Positions 25,776 to 34,949 are shown, counted from the stretch's first letter. The stretch is DNA of 64,000 nt from Blautia massiliensis (ex Durand et al. 2017) (GCF_001487165.1 NZ_LN913006.1:468545-532544), one strand, 5' to 3'. Made by a program: numbers and translations. The notes: generated by a model from the sequence alone, not told the origin.

Positions 25776-25806
25776 GCGTATCATTAAAATAGTGGTACGC
25801 TTTTCT
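25776..25806 (+). terminator. Terminator of the ancestral rlmD
   Basis: GCGTATCA (25776-25783) pairs with TGGTACGC (25793-25800), followed by TTTTCTTT. It lies ten bases after the displaced rlmD end. Confidence 0.7.
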
Positions 25807-25893
25807 TTAAAATATTTGGGAAGCAATATATAAGTGCTGAATATGCTTGAAAGGAGCATTCCTGTAATTCATTAAAAGCGCCAATTGAATAAA

Positions 25894-25966
25894 AAAGAAC
25901 CTCAAGGTATGATTGAGTTGCATCTTGGCGGATGTAAACAAAACAATCAAGCACTGGAGGTTCCAA
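25894..25966 (+). other. IS110 5' non-coding segment with GAACCTC/GAGGTTC inverted repeat
   Basis: GAACCTC near 25896 and GAGGTTC near 25957 bracket about 55 bases just upstream of the IS110 transposase start. IS110-group elements carry their bridge RNA in this position, so this could be a remnant of that RNA. The segment is short and I could not fold it reliably. Confidence 0.25.
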
Positions 25967-26435
25967 ATGAATTATACACAGAATGAAAAGATTGAGCAAG
26001 TAACAGATTCAACAATGGTTGTCGGAGTTGATATAGGAAGCCAGATACATTATGCAAGAGCTTTTGATAACAGAGGACGCGAACTTACAAAACGTATTTT
26101 TTCTTTTCATAACGATCTGGAAGGGTTCAATTCTTTCAACCTTTGGGCAGAGACACTTAAGACTGAGAATAAAAAGACTGCAGTTCTGATCGGCTGCGAG
26201 CCAACAGGTCATTACTGGTTTGCGTTTGCGAAGTATGTAAATGATCATCAGAAAAGATTAGTAATGGTCAATCCATTCTCGGTTAAGAAGATCAAGGAAC
26301 TTGATGATAACAGTCCAAAGAAAACAGATTCAAAAGATCCAAAAACAATCGCAAAACTAGTTGTGGATGGGAGATATTCAATCCCATACATGCCAGAAGG
26401 CATTTATGCCGAAATAAGAGACCTGGTATACAGCC
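25967..26435 (+). pseudogene. IS110-family transposase, N-terminal fragment
   Basis: The start at 25967 follows CTGGAGG. The frame encodes the RuvC-like DEDD domain of IS110 transposases: VGVDIGSQIHYA, the GCEPTGHYW glutamate, and TDSKDPKTIAKL with the paired aspartates, through to YAEIRDLVYS near 26430. The expected helical linker and C-terminal serine-containing domain are missing. At about 26436 the sequence passes into group II intron-like sequence and the frame stops at 26458. The fragment is therefore non-functional unless an intact intron once spliced here. Confidence 0.8.
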
Positions 26436-26547
26436 GTGAGCCTATATGGATAATCTGAGGCATAAGTGTCGTGAAGAGCCGTATGCCTGAATTGGGCACG
26501 TACGGATCTGTGGGGGATATACCTAGTAATAGGTGTTTCTACCCGAC
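26436..26547 (+). mobile_element. Group II intron relic (domains V and VI)
   Basis: Domain V is recognisable at 26476-26508: GAGCCGTATGCC pairs with GGGCACGTACGGATC, with one A mismatch against the usual GGTTC end. Domain VI follows (GTGGGGGATATACCT against AGGTGTTTCTACC) with a candidate branch A, and the 3' end CTACCCGAC is at 26539-26547. A possible 5' end GTGAGCC lies at 26436. Only about 112 bases remain, so domains I-IV and the reverse transcriptase are lost. It cannot splice on its own. Confidence 0.75.
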
Positions 26548-26698
26548 AATTTAGGACTCGTCAGAGGATGGTGATCCTGGTAGACATGAGAGGTTAGTTA
26601 CGAGAGGTCCTCACCCACTGCTTATTGCTTTTCGCAACCTCCACAGGGGAGTTACTTGATTCGGTTAAAATATATGTAAATTTTCCACCAAAATATTA
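26548..26698. other. Non-coding stretch after the intron relic
   Basis: No gene or clear signal is visible. The sequence does not read as the missing IS110 C-terminus in any frame I checked by eye. Confidence 0.4.
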
Positions 26699-26727
26699 TT
26701 GACGTAAGAAAAACCACATGGTATTTT
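26699..26727 (+). promoter_or_regulatory. Promoter driving the riboswitch transcript
   Basis: TTGACG (26699-26704), a 17-base spacer and TATTTT (26722-26727) form a good sigma-A-type promoter. The expected start near 26734 is about 20 bases before the riboswitch. Confidence 0.65.
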
Positions 26728-26753
26728 ATTTTGGAAAAAATGAAAATTATTTT

Positions 26754-26836
26754 AAAGGCAAACCTGTTGAAAGGCAGGGTCGCAAAGCCAGAAGGGACTA
26801 AAGTCAGAAAGTTTGACCATGTCAGCCGGTTGCCAC
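26754..26836 (+). promoter_or_regulatory. Cyclic-di-GMP-I (GEMM) riboswitch
   Basis: The conserved aptamer elements are all present in order. GGCAAACC starts at 26757, followed by a GAAA tetraloop and GTCGCAAAGCC, a second hairpin beginning GGGACTAAAG, and the closing CAGCCGGTTGCC ending near 26834. GGCAA and TTGCC form P1. It binds cyclic-di-GMP and should control the hybrid kinase gene that follows. Whether ligand turns expression on or off is not readable by eye. Confidence 0.9.
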
Positions 26837-26838
26837 TG

Positions 26839-26866
26839 TTTCCATATCATCATAATATATGGAAAA
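26839..26866 (+). other. Hairpin after the riboswitch
   Basis: TTTCCATAT and ATATGGAAA form a 9-bp stem just downstream of P1. It has no T run; it may belong to the expression platform. Confidence 0.45.
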
Positions 26867-26934
26867 GATGTTTGAACAGGAGAGATTCCGATACCTTTTA
26901 TACTATATAGATGTGTGATTTTAAAGAATATAGT

Positions 26935-26969
26935 AGGGACACTGGCAGATTTTGGCAGATGTCCTTTTT
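26935..26969 (+). terminator. Terminator between riboswitch and kinase gene
   Basis: GGACACTG (26937-26944) pairs with CAG-A-TGTCC (26956-26964), followed by TTTTT. Its position between the aptamer and the 27070 start suggests ligand-controlled termination. Confidence 0.65.
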
Positions 26970-27069
26970 GTATGCAAAAATGGGTAACAAAACTAGCAGG
27001 GACAGGTTTTCTGTATACAGATAAAAGCAGGATGAAGAAGGCATAAGACGGAGAGAGGACTTTTATAAA

Positions 27070-30000
27070 ATGAAAAGTTATGAAGACAAAATATATTCCT
27101 TAGGTGAGACTGTAACGGGGCAGACACAGGCCATGTCACAGGCCGTACAGAAAACACTGGAAAATAATGGCGGGGTAGGTATAATGACAGGATCTTATGA
27201 CCAAAACCTGTCTATTTTGTCTGTGGATAATCTGCTGTTGCATAGTACAGGATATACATTCGATACTTTCATGGAACAGACAAAAGGCTCATTGAGAAAT
27301 TTCTTTTATGACGAGGAAGATATACTGGAGCGAGACCGTTTTTTGCAGCTTCATGGAACAGGGGAAGCACAGATCCTTGCAGCAGACGGTACAGTGAATA
27401 ATGTACGGCTTTGTAAAGAGGATGCGACAGATGAGGCGGGCAGACAGATCTGGGTTATGTCCGTACAGGTCAACTGGGATCATGTAAATCTGGCACTGCT
27501 CAATGAGGCTATCTGTTCTGGCTTCTGGTATTTTGACTGTGACGAAAACAGTGAGATTGTGAATGCAAACTGGAGTCATGAATTTCGAAAAATGCTTGGC
27601 TATCATGACACCCTGGACTTTCCGAATAAACTGGAATCCTGGTCAGATCTTCTGCATCCACAGGATAAAGAAAGAGTAATGGTGCAGCTTCAGGCGGCAA
27701 TTAAGGATAAGACGAACCAGATAAAATACCAGGTAGAGTATCGTATGAGAATGAAGGATAATCAATACCAGTGGTTTCGGGCATCGGCAGAAGTAATACG
27801 CCGTCTGGATGGTTCTGCCAGCAGGATTGCCGGGATTTTTATTAACATTGATGGGGAGAAAAAAGAAATCATGCAGGCACAAAAATCTGCTGCTTTCCAC
27901 CGGGCTTTTACGAAAGCAGATTTGTGCGAGTATTATGTGAATCTGGAAGCGAATACTTTTGATACCTTTAAGGTTGAACCGTCCCTGATGACCGTCTTTG
28001 AACAGAGTCATACGTGGGATGAATTGATCCGGCATTTTGTGGATTCCTATGTTGTGGAGACAGATAAGAAGGCGGTATCCTCTTTTTACGACCGTGGTTA
28101 TATTGCAGAAAGGCTGAAGGGGCTGGAAACCGAATTGGCTTTAGAGTGCCGTATCACTCTGAATGGAGAAGAACGATGGGTCCGCAATGTGGTCATACGT
28201 GGCGAAATAGAGGATTCAGAATATGCCATGATCTTTCTGCGTGATATCACAGAGACAAAGGTAGAGAGCGCACGGCATCTGCAGATGGCAGCAGATAATG
28301 CTTCCATGGAGCAGCTGATCCAGAGCATAGTGCGTCTGGTTGACCGCTTTGTTGTCTGTGATCTGGAAAATGACAGATATGAATTCTACAATCTGAATGG
28401 ACAGATGATATATAAACCTCTGGGATTTTATCATGATTTTCAGATGCAGGTTCTTGAAAAATATAAGACACTGGAACCATTGGAAGCTATAGATATCCTG
28501 ATAGCCCCGGATAATATTCGGAAAAAACTGAAAAGTGAAAATGATATTTATAAGTTTGAGTATTGCAGCCTGGATGAAAAGACTTATAAAATCGCTTCTT
28601 ATATTCCCTTGGAATGGAAGAATGGAAAGCTGGAAAAGGTATTGCTGGCATCCATGGATGTGACACAGGAGAAGAAAGCAGAGATTGAATCCCGTCAGGC
28701 ACTGAAAGAGGCTTACCGGTCCGCAGAAAATGCAAATCGTGCGAAAACAGAATTCCTTTCCAATATGTCCCATGATATCCGGACACCAATGAATGCGATT
28801 GTGGGTCTGACAGCAATCGCAGGAGCAAATGTTGAGAGCCAGGACAGAGTCATTGAATGCCTCGGCAAGATCACAGAATCAAGCCGCCATCTGCTGGGGC
28901 TGATCAATGAAGTATTGGATATGGCACGTATTGAAAGTGGAAAAATGACACTGGCACAGGAAGATTTCAATCTGTCAGAGCTGGTAGATAATCTTATTAC
29001 ACTTACGAAACCGGTGCTTGATGAACATAAACATAATTTTGATATACATATCAATCATATTGAACATGAGGCTGTCTGTGGTGACAGCTTGAGGATTCAG
29101 CAGGTATTTGTGAATCTGATGAGTAATGCGATCAAGTATACACCGGATGGCGGGAATATTATTTTTTCCATAGAGGAAAAGCCAAATGGATTTTCAGAAC
29201 TTGGATGCTATGAATTTACGATTGAGGATAATGGGATCGGCATGTCACCGGAATTCCAGAAAATCATGTTTGAGCCGTTCAGCCGCGCGGATGACCACCG
29301 GACAACCAGAGTCCAGGGAACTGGTCTGGGAATGGCAATCAGCAGAAATATTGTGAACCTGATGAATGGCACTATTAAAGTGGACAGTACCTTGCACAAG
29401 GGAACTAAAATCACAGTAACAATTTATCTGGAGCTTCAGGAAAAAGAAAAAGAACAGGACAGAGATCTGATGAATCTGCCGGTCCTGGTTGTGGATGATG
29501 ATAGGACATGCTGTGAAAGTACAGTTGCAACATTAAAGGAAATCGGTATTATGGGTGAATGGGTTCTCTCTGGCAGGGAAGCGGTTGAGCGCTGTTATGC
29601 ACGGCATGAGTTGAAAGATGATTACTTTGCTGTTATTTTAGACTGGAAGATGCCGGAGATGGATGGTATAGAAACTGCCAGACAGATCCGGAAACGGATA
29701 GGAAAAGAGATTCCCATCATTGTACTGACATCCTATGAATTCAGCGAAATTGAAGAAGAAGCAAAGGCTGCAGGTGTAGATGCTTTTATTGCAAAACCGC
29801 TGTTCCGTTCCCGGCTGACGGCAACACTGCGGCAGTTTACTTCAGGAAGAAAAGAAAAAACGGCAAGAAATTATCTGGAGAAGCTGTCAGAATCAGACTA
29901 TACGGGAAAAAGAATTCTGCTGGTTGAGGATAATGAGTTGAACAGAGAAATTGCTGGTGAAATTTTGCAGATGACAGGTGCAAAAGTGGAAACGGCAGAA

Positions 30001-30276
30001 AATGGGAAAATTGCAGTTGAAAAAGTGGAAGCTTCTCCGGATGGATTGTATGATCTTGTTTTTATGGATATCCAAATGCCTGTCATGAATGGTTATGAGG
30101 CAACTGCAGCAATCAGGAGCCTTCCGGGTGAAAAGGGAAAACTGCCTATTGTTGCCATGACTGCCAATGCTTTTGCAGAAGATGTACAGCTGGCCAAAAA
30201 TACAGGCATGAATGGACATATCGCGAAACCGCTGGATATGAATAAGCTGAATGATGTTCTGGAAAGCTGGCTGTAA
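27070..30276 (+). CDS. Hybrid sensor histidine kinase with PAS domains and two receiver domains
   Basis: A 1068-residue soluble signalling protein with no membrane segment. The N-terminal half holds PAS-type sensor segments (for example the DENSEIVNANWSHEFRKMLG region and a PAC-like YQWFRASAEV). The kinase core has the phospho-accepting H568 in NMSHDIRTPMNA, the N box NLMSNAIKYTPDGG and the G box GTGLGMAI. Receiver domain 1 has its aspartate at D858 (ILDWKMPEMDG) and receiver 2 at D1000 (FMDIQMPVMNG). GAGAGGAC precedes the start. The c-di-GMP riboswitch upstream ties its synthesis to second-messenger level. No output domain or partner gene is adjacent, so downstream targets are unknown. Confidence 0.93.
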   Translation: MKSYEDKIYSLGETVTGQTQAMSQAVQKTLENNGGVGIMTGSYDQNLSILSVDNLLLHSTGYTFDTFMEQTKGSLRNFFYDEEDILERDRFLQLHGTGEAQILAADGTVNNVRLCKEDATDEAGRQIWVMSVQVNWDHVNLALLNEAICSGFWYFDCDENSEIVNANWSHEFRKMLGYHDTLDFPNKLESWSDLLHPQDKERVMVQLQAAIKDKTNQIKYQVEYRMRMKDNQYQWFRASAEVIRRLDGSASRIAGIFINIDGEKKEIMQAQKSAAFHRAFTKADLCEYYVNLEANTFDTFKVEPSLMTVFEQSHTWDELIRHFVDSYVVETDKKAVSSFYDRGYIAERLKGLETELALECRITLNGEERWVRNVVIRGEIEDSEYAMIFLRDITETKVESARHLQMAADNASMEQLIQSIVRLVDRFVVCDLENDRYEFYNLNGQMIYKPLGFYHDFQMQVLEKYKTLEPLEAIDILIAPDNIRKKLKSENDIYKFEYCSLDEKTYKIASYIPLEWKNGKLEKVLLASMDVTQEKKAEIESRQALKEAYRSAENANRAKTEFLSNMSHDIRTPMNAIVGLTAIAGANVESQDRVIECLGKITESSRHLLGLINEVLDMARIESGKMTLAQEDFNLSELVDNLITLTKPVLDEHKHNFDIHINHIEHEAVCGDSLRIQQVFVNLMSNAIKYTPDGGNIIFSIEEKPNGFSELGCYEFTIEDNGIGMSPEFQKIMFEPFSRADDHRTTRVQGTGLGMAISRNIVNLMNGTIKVDSTLHKGTKITVTIYLELQEKEKEQDRDLMNLPVLVVDDDRTCCESTVATLKEIGIMGEWVLSGREAVERCYARHELKDDYFAVILDWKMPEMDGIETARQIRKRIGKEIPIIVLTSYEFSEIEEEAKAAGVDAFIAKPLFRSRLTATLRQFTSGRKEKTARNYLEKLSESDYTGKRILLVEDNELNREIAGEILQMTGAKVETAENGKIAVEKVEASPDGLYDLVFMDIQMPVMNGYEATAAIRSLPGEKGKLPIVAMTANAFAEDVQLAKNTGMNGHIAKPLDMNKLNDVLESWL

Positions 30277-30368
30277 CTGATTTTCATGTGATCACAAAGT
30301 ATATTACTAGGAACAGAGTGAACAGTAACAGTAACTCAGGTTATGCTGCATAAATCCTCAAATACTCC

Positions 30369-30397
30369 TTGCAATAAAAAAATACAGCAATTATAAT
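30369..30397 (+). promoter_or_regulatory. Promoter of gldA
   Basis: TTGCAA (30369-30374), a 17-base spacer and a perfect TATAAT (30392-30397) lie 60 bases before the gldA start. Confidence 0.75.
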
Positions 30398-30456
30398 ATA
30401 AATACAAAAGCCGGATGCGGAGGCTGACTTCTGAAAACAAAGAAAGGAAGTATAAA

Positions 30457-31557
30457 ATGGCGAAAATTTTAATCAGTCCGTCCAAATATTTACAGGGTGC
30501 GGGAGAAATGAAGAATCTTGGAACTTATGCTGCAAAGAGCGGAAAAAAAGCGTTGGTTCTGATCAGTAAAGGCGGATATAAAAGAATCGGTAAAACGATC
30601 GAAGAGAGCTTTGCTGAGAGTACCTGTGAGGTGGTTTTTGATTATTTTAACGGAGAATGCTGTAACAGTGAGATTGATCGTCTGGTAAAGATCGTAAAAG
30701 ATGAGCAGTGTGATCTTACCATTGGTATTGGTGGAGGAAAGATCTTTGATACAGCGAAGGCAGTTGCATACTATGCGGGAACACCGGTATTTATCTGTCC
30801 GACGATCGCATCTACAGATGCCCCTTGCAGTGCTTTGTCTGTTATTTATACAGAAGAAGGAGTTTTTGAAAAATATCTGTTTCTTCCGGCGAATCCGAAT
30901 CTTGTTCTGATGGATACAGATATCATCACCAAATCGCCGGTTCGTCTTACTGTGGCTGGTATGGGAGATGCACTGGCAACATATTTTGAGGCAAGGGCAT
31001 GCAAGAGAAGCGGAGCAACTTCCTGTGCAGGAGGTAAGACAACAGAGGCTGCCATGGCACTGGCTGAACTTTGCTTTAATACCTTGATGGATGAGGGCGT
31101 AAAAGCTAAGATAGCTCTGGAAGCAGGCGTATGCACACCGGCAGTTGAGAAAGTGATTGAGGCTAATACACTTCTTTCTGGAATTGGTTTTGAAAGTGCA
31201 GGACTTGCAGGTGCACATGCGATCCATAACGGATTTACTGTACTGGAAGAATGCCATCATATGTATCATGGAGAAAAAGTTGCATTCGGAACCATCACAC
31301 AGCTGGTACTGGAGAATATTCCCCAGGAAGATCTGGAAGAGATCATCTTATGGTGCATTGAAGTAGGACTTCCTGTTACTCTGGCAGAGCTTGGAGCTGG
31401 GAAGGTAACGGATGAGCAGCTTATGGAAGTTGCCACAACTGCATGTGCGGAGAATGATACACTTCACAACATGCCATTTGAAGTTACACCGGAAACTGTA
31501 TTTGCAGCAATCAAAGCGGCAGATGCATATGGAAGATATTACCTGGATGAGGAATAA
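30457..31557 (+). CDS. gldA: Glycerol dehydrogenase
   Basis: NAD-dependent glycerol dehydrogenase of the iron/zinc group, converting glycerol to dihydroxyacetone in the cytoplasm. The start at 30457 (MAKILISPSKYLQ) follows GAAAGGAAG and gives 366 residues, the family length; the longer frame has no ribosome site. The nucleotide-binding stretch IGIGGGKIFDTAKAVA is followed by TIASTDAPCSALSVIYTEEG. The metal ligands are the Asp in GMGDALATYFEA, the His in GAHAIHNGF and the His in MYHGEKVAFG. It is a single-gene unit with its own promoter and terminator. Confidence 0.92.
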   Translation: MAKILISPSKYLQGAGEMKNLGTYAAKSGKKALVLISKGGYKRIGKTIEESFAESTCEVVFDYFNGECCNSEIDRLVKIVKDEQCDLTIGIGGGKIFDTAKAVAYYAGTPVFICPTIASTDAPCSALSVIYTEEGVFEKYLFLPANPNLVLMDTDIITKSPVRLTVAGMGDALATYFEARACKRSGATSCAGGKTTEAAMALAELCFNTLMDEGVKAKIALEAGVCTPAVEKVIEANTLLSGIGFESAGLAGAHAIHNGFTVLEECHHMYHGEKVAFGTITQLVLENIPQEDLEEIILWCIEVGLPVTLAELGAGKVTDEQLMEVATTACAENDTLHNMPFEVTPETVFAAIKAADAYGRYYLDEE

Positions 31558-31590
31558 ACAGATAAAAAGTAAATAGCTGATATAAAAATT

Positions 31591-31647
31591 GCAATCTGCA
31601 GAAACAAGAGTTATCAAGTATTGTTATCCTGCAGGTTGCTTTTTTTT
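31591..31647 (+). terminator. Terminator after gldA
   Basis: GCAATCTGCAG (31591-31601) pairs with CTGCAGGTTGC (31629-31639), followed by eight T. Confidence 0.8.
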
Positions 31648-31714
31648 ATGTATGGCTGTAATATAACAGAAAGATCAGTAAATATCGGAACAGAAAACAT
31701 ACGGAGGAATATTT

Positions 31715-32650
31715 GTGGCAAAAAAACGAAAACCCAAAATGGAGCTTCGGTATTACAAAATGCCGGAAGGGAGTCCGATTCTTGCATTGCTTGGTCAGAA
31801 ATGGATCCAGAATTACGGAAACGATATCGATTATCTTCATTTTCATAATTATCTGGAGATTGGTTTCTGCTATGAAGGTCAGGGGTTCTTGATTCTTGGA
31901 GAAGATAAGGTACGGTTTCATGACCGGGAATTTACAGTGATCCCGCCCAATTATCCCCATACCACAAACAGCGACATTGGAACTGTCAGTCGGTGGGAGT
32001 ATCTTTTTATTGACGTGGAAGGATTTTTGAATAAATTTATTGACAATTCCGTGAAAAAGGAAAAGATCGTTCAGCGTATCAACTCCAGAGCACTTTTTCT
32101 GAATGAAAAAGAAAACCGATCCATGGCAGGTAAGATCCTTAAGATCCTGGATATCATGCGGGATGGAGAGGAATTTTATCTGGAAGAAGCTAAGGGAGTT
32201 TTGGCATCGCTTCTTGTGGAAATCGCAAGGATAAACCGGGATTCAGGCGAAGAACGTTGCAGCGAAGGCAGAGGAAAAGTCATGGATATGATCTCCAGGT
32301 TCCAGGATTATATTTCTGATCATTACATGGAGGATCTTCGTATTGACGAACTGGCAGAATACTGTCATATCAGTGAAACTCATTTGCGCCGGATATTTAC
32401 GACTTACATGAAGATGAGTCCGCTGGAATATATCAATACGATCCGTATCCAGGCGGCCTGTGATTATCTGAAAAAAACAGATCAGCCAATTGCAGATATA
32501 GCACATAAGTGTGGTTTTACCACCAATTCCACATTTAACCGGAATTTTCGTCAGGTTACGGGAATGACACCTCTGGAGTGGAGAAAACGTCCGGAGAACT
32601 ATGAACAGCAGCTTCTTAAGTTTGACATCCATTCAGAGGAAGGCTGGTAA
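31715..32650 (+). CDS. AraC-family transcriptional regulator
   Basis: A 311-residue regulator starting at GTG with GGAGG seven bases upstream. The N-terminal half is a cupin-type ligand-binding domain (HFHNYLEIGFCYEGQG, then PPNYPHTTN). The C-terminal 100 residues carry the two AraC helix-turn-helix motifs (IDELAEYCHISETHLRRIF and IADIAHKCGFTTNSTFNRNF). It precedes the galacto-N-biose-type transport and phosphorolysis operon in the same direction and is the likely activator of it. The weak -35 of that operon's promoter fits activator dependence. Confidence 0.9.
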   Translation: MAKKRKPKMELRYYKMPEGSPILALLGQKWIQNYGNDIDYLHFHNYLEIGFCYEGQGFLILGEDKVRFHDREFTVIPPNYPHTTNSDIGTVSRWEYLFIDVEGFLNKFIDNSVKKEKIVQRINSRALFLNEKENRSMAGKILKILDIMRDGEEFYLEEAKGVLASLLVEIARINRDSGEERCSEGRGKVMDMISRFQDYISDHYMEDLRIDELAEYCHISETHLRRIFTTYMKMSPLEYINTIRIQAACDYLKKTDQPIADIAHKCGFTTNSTFNRNFRQVTGMTPLEWRKRPENYEQQLLKFDIHSEEGW

Positions 32651-32737
32651 AACAACAAAACCAGATCTGTGGATCTGTCACGACAGAATAGAAATATCAG
32701 ACTGTATGCGGATCGGGCAGATAGAAAGAGGTAAGAA

Positions 32738-33250
32738 ATGTACGATTACAGGATTGTGGAGCAGGTCTCCAGAAAAAAGAAACATATGTCAGGAGCTCTC
32801 AGAAAAGTAATGGTGATCTTTGCGGCAATTTTTGTACTGATGGGTATCACGATCTCTCAGGCATTCATGCTTCCGGGATTTCTTCTGGCGCTGCTTTACT
32901 TTGCTTATGACATATTCAGCCAGAGAGACTATGAATATACCATGGAAAACGGACAACTGACCATAGATGTGATCTATGGTAAAAAATATCGTAAAACAGC
33001 TCACGTGCTGAAGCTTGAGGAGATGGAAGTGACAGCACCTCACTATCATGAAAAAGTGGCAAAATATAAAAAGAATACCGGAACGGAGAAACTGAAAAAA
33101 TACGATTATACCTCTTATGAAGATGATGTGCCTTACTATACCATGATCATTCAGGAAGATGGACGTAAAATAAAACTTCTTCTGGATCTGACAGAGGAAA
33201 TGCTGCATACGATGAAAACGCAGTTTCCTGAAAGGGTTTATTTTGCATAA
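32738..33250 (+). CDS. Small membrane protein (DUF6106-like)
   Basis: A 170-residue protein with two closely spaced membrane segments at about 23-60 (MVIFAAIFVLMGITI, then FMLPGFLLALLYFAYDIF). A cytoplasmic-looking C-terminal domain follows with YTMENGQLTIDVIYGKKYRK and repeated Lys/Tyr. It resembles the uncharacterised DUF6106 group, from memory. AGAGGTAAG precedes the start. It lies between the AraC regulator and a strong terminator, so it is probably not part of the sugar operon. Confidence 0.7.
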   Translation: MYDYRIVEQVSRKKKHMSGALRKVMVIFAAIFVLMGITISQAFMLPGFLLALLYFAYDIFSQRDYEYTMENGQLTIDVIYGKKYRKTAHVLKLEEMEVTAPHYHEKVAKYKKNTGTEKLKKYDYTSYEDDVPYYTMIIQEDGRKIKLLLDLTEEMLHTMKTQFPERVYFA

Positions 33251-33311
33251 TATGCAGAAATGTTTGTGAAATATGTATGAAAAACAACATAAAATTTTAT
33301 GAAATAGAAAC

Positions 33312-33368
33312 AAAAACCTTCTTTTTTGACAAAAAATGTTCGCACAATGTCAAAAAAGAAGGTTTTTT
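33312..33368. terminator. Strong bidirectional terminator
   Basis: A near-perfect stem of about 19 bp: AAAACCTTCTTTTTTGACA on the left and its complement ending at 33367 on the right, with A and T runs on both sides. It separates the DUF6106-like gene from the sugar operon. Confidence 0.85.
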
Positions 33369-33443
33369 GGGGCATCCTGACGAATATAAAAAGAAAAAAT
33401 CTTCAAAGTGCATATTTTTTGTAAAAATATAGCGTGACAATAG

Positions 33444-33523
33444 TGCACAATCAATAAAATGGTTGAAATTGCACATTATATGAACAATTCTGCAAACTAT
33501 AGAGGAAATACGGATGCTATAAT
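33444..33523 (+). promoter_or_regulatory. Regulated promoter of the sugar operon
   Basis: A perfect -10 TATAAT lies at 33518-33523 without a good -35. Upstream are direct repeats TGCACAAT (33444-33451) and TGCACATT (33470-33477), 26 bp apart, resembling paired AraC-family half sites. These are inferred from the pattern only. Confidence 0.5.
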
Positions 33524-33569
33524 CTATTCATAAGCAAACGGGAAATGCTTAATAAAGGAGGAAAAGTAA

Positions 33570-34859
33570 ATGAAGAAAAAATTACTCGCAGTATTAATGA
33601 CAGGTATCATGGCAATGTCTTTTGCTGCAACTACTACAGCAGTATATGCAAAAGGTGATGACGATAACACCCTGACTGTATGGGCATGGGATCAGAACTT
33701 CAACATCAAGGCTATGAATATTGCAGGTGAGCAGTATGCAAAGGATCACGAAGGATTCAAGGTTGATGTAGTTGAGACATCTTCTGATGACTGCCAGACC
33801 AAACTTACAACAGCAGCAAACGCCGGAGATTACAGCACACTTCCGGACATCGTTCTGATGCAGGACAACAGCTATCAGAAATATCTGAAGAGTTATCCGG
33901 ATGCTTTTACAGATCTGAAGGATATGGATATCAACTGGGATGATTTCGGAAAACTGAAACAGTCCTACTCCATGGTAGATGACACACATTACGGAGTTCC
34001 GTTTGATAACGGTGCAACAATTGCCTGCTATCGTACAGATATCCTGGAAGAAGCAGGATATACCATTGATGATCTTACAGATATCACATGGAGCAAATTC
34101 ATGGAGATCGGAAAAGACGTTCACGAAAAAACAGGTAAATATCTCCTTACAAGTGAAGCAACAGGTGGCGATACTCTGATGATGATGATCCAGTCCTGTG
34201 GAGCAAACTTCGTAAATGATGACGGAGAGGCTTATATCGTTGGCAACGATGTAGCAGAGAAATGCGTAGATCTTTATGTGGATCTTGTAAAGAACAATGT
34301 TGTTAAATTAGTAAATAACTGGGATGAGTACATCTCCACAATCACAGGCGGAGAGGCTGCCGGTATCGTTAACGGTAACTGGATCACAGCTACACTGATG
34401 GGAACAGAGGATCAGAAGGGTCTGTGGCAGATCACAACAATGCCGAAAGTTGACGGCGTTGATACAGCTACAAACTATGCAAACAATGGCGGATCTTCCT
34501 GGTACATTACATCCAACTGCAAGAATGTAGAGCTTGCTGAGGACTTCCTTGCAAGCACATTTGGTTCCAGCACAGACTTCTATGATGCAATCCTTCCGGA
34601 AACAGGTGCAATTTCCTGCTACCTGCCGGCTGGTGAGTCTGAGGTTTACAATGAGCCAAGCGAGTTCTTCAATAACCAGCCGATCTTCTCAACAATTGTA
34701 GAGTACTCTTCACACATTCCGGAATTTACAAAAACTCCGTACCACTATGAGGCAAGAGAGTGCATCAACACAGCTGTTGTTAATATTGTAAACGGCGCAG
34801 ATAAAGAATCTGCACTTCAGGAAGCACAGGATACACTGGCATTCAAGATGACAGAGTAA
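33570..34859 (+). CDS. Sugar ABC transporter substrate-binding protein
   Basis: A 429-residue extracellular solute-binding protein of the family 1 type that captures oligosaccharides for the CUT1 importer encoded next. An N-terminal signal peptide (MKKKLLAVLMTGIMAMSFAA, ending ...AVYA) is followed by LTVWAWDQNFNIKAMN and typical binding-protein motifs such as GVPFDNGATIACYRTDILEE. Unusually, the signal peptide has no lipobox cysteine, although Gram-positive binding proteins are normally lipoproteins. A strong AAAGGAGG site precedes it. The neighbouring GH112 phosphorylase and NahK-like kinase point to galacto-N-biose or lacto-N-biose as the ligand. Confidence 0.92.
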   Translation: MKKKLLAVLMTGIMAMSFAATTTAVYAKGDDDNTLTVWAWDQNFNIKAMNIAGEQYAKDHEGFKVDVVETSSDDCQTKLTTAANAGDYSTLPDIVLMQDNSYQKYLKSYPDAFTDLKDMDINWDDFGKLKQSYSMVDDTHYGVPFDNGATIACYRTDILEEAGYTIDDLTDITWSKFMEIGKDVHEKTGKYLLTSEATGGDTLMMMIQSCGANFVNDDGEAYIVGNDVAEKCVDLYVDLVKNNVVKLVNNWDEYISTITGGEAAGIVNGNWITATLMGTEDQKGLWQITTMPKVDGVDTATNYANNGGSSWYITSNCKNVELAEDFLASTFGSSTDFYDAILPETGAISCYLPAGESEVYNEPSEFFNNQPIFSTIVEYSSHIPEFTKTPYHYEARECINTAVVNIVNGADKESALQEAQDTLAFKMTE

Positions 34860-34949
34860 AGCTGAAATATTAATGAAATACAGGGCAGGGGACTGCATGC
34901 AGTCCCTTGTCTTATGTAAAGGTTTAGATGTTTGAAAGGAGGAGTTCCT

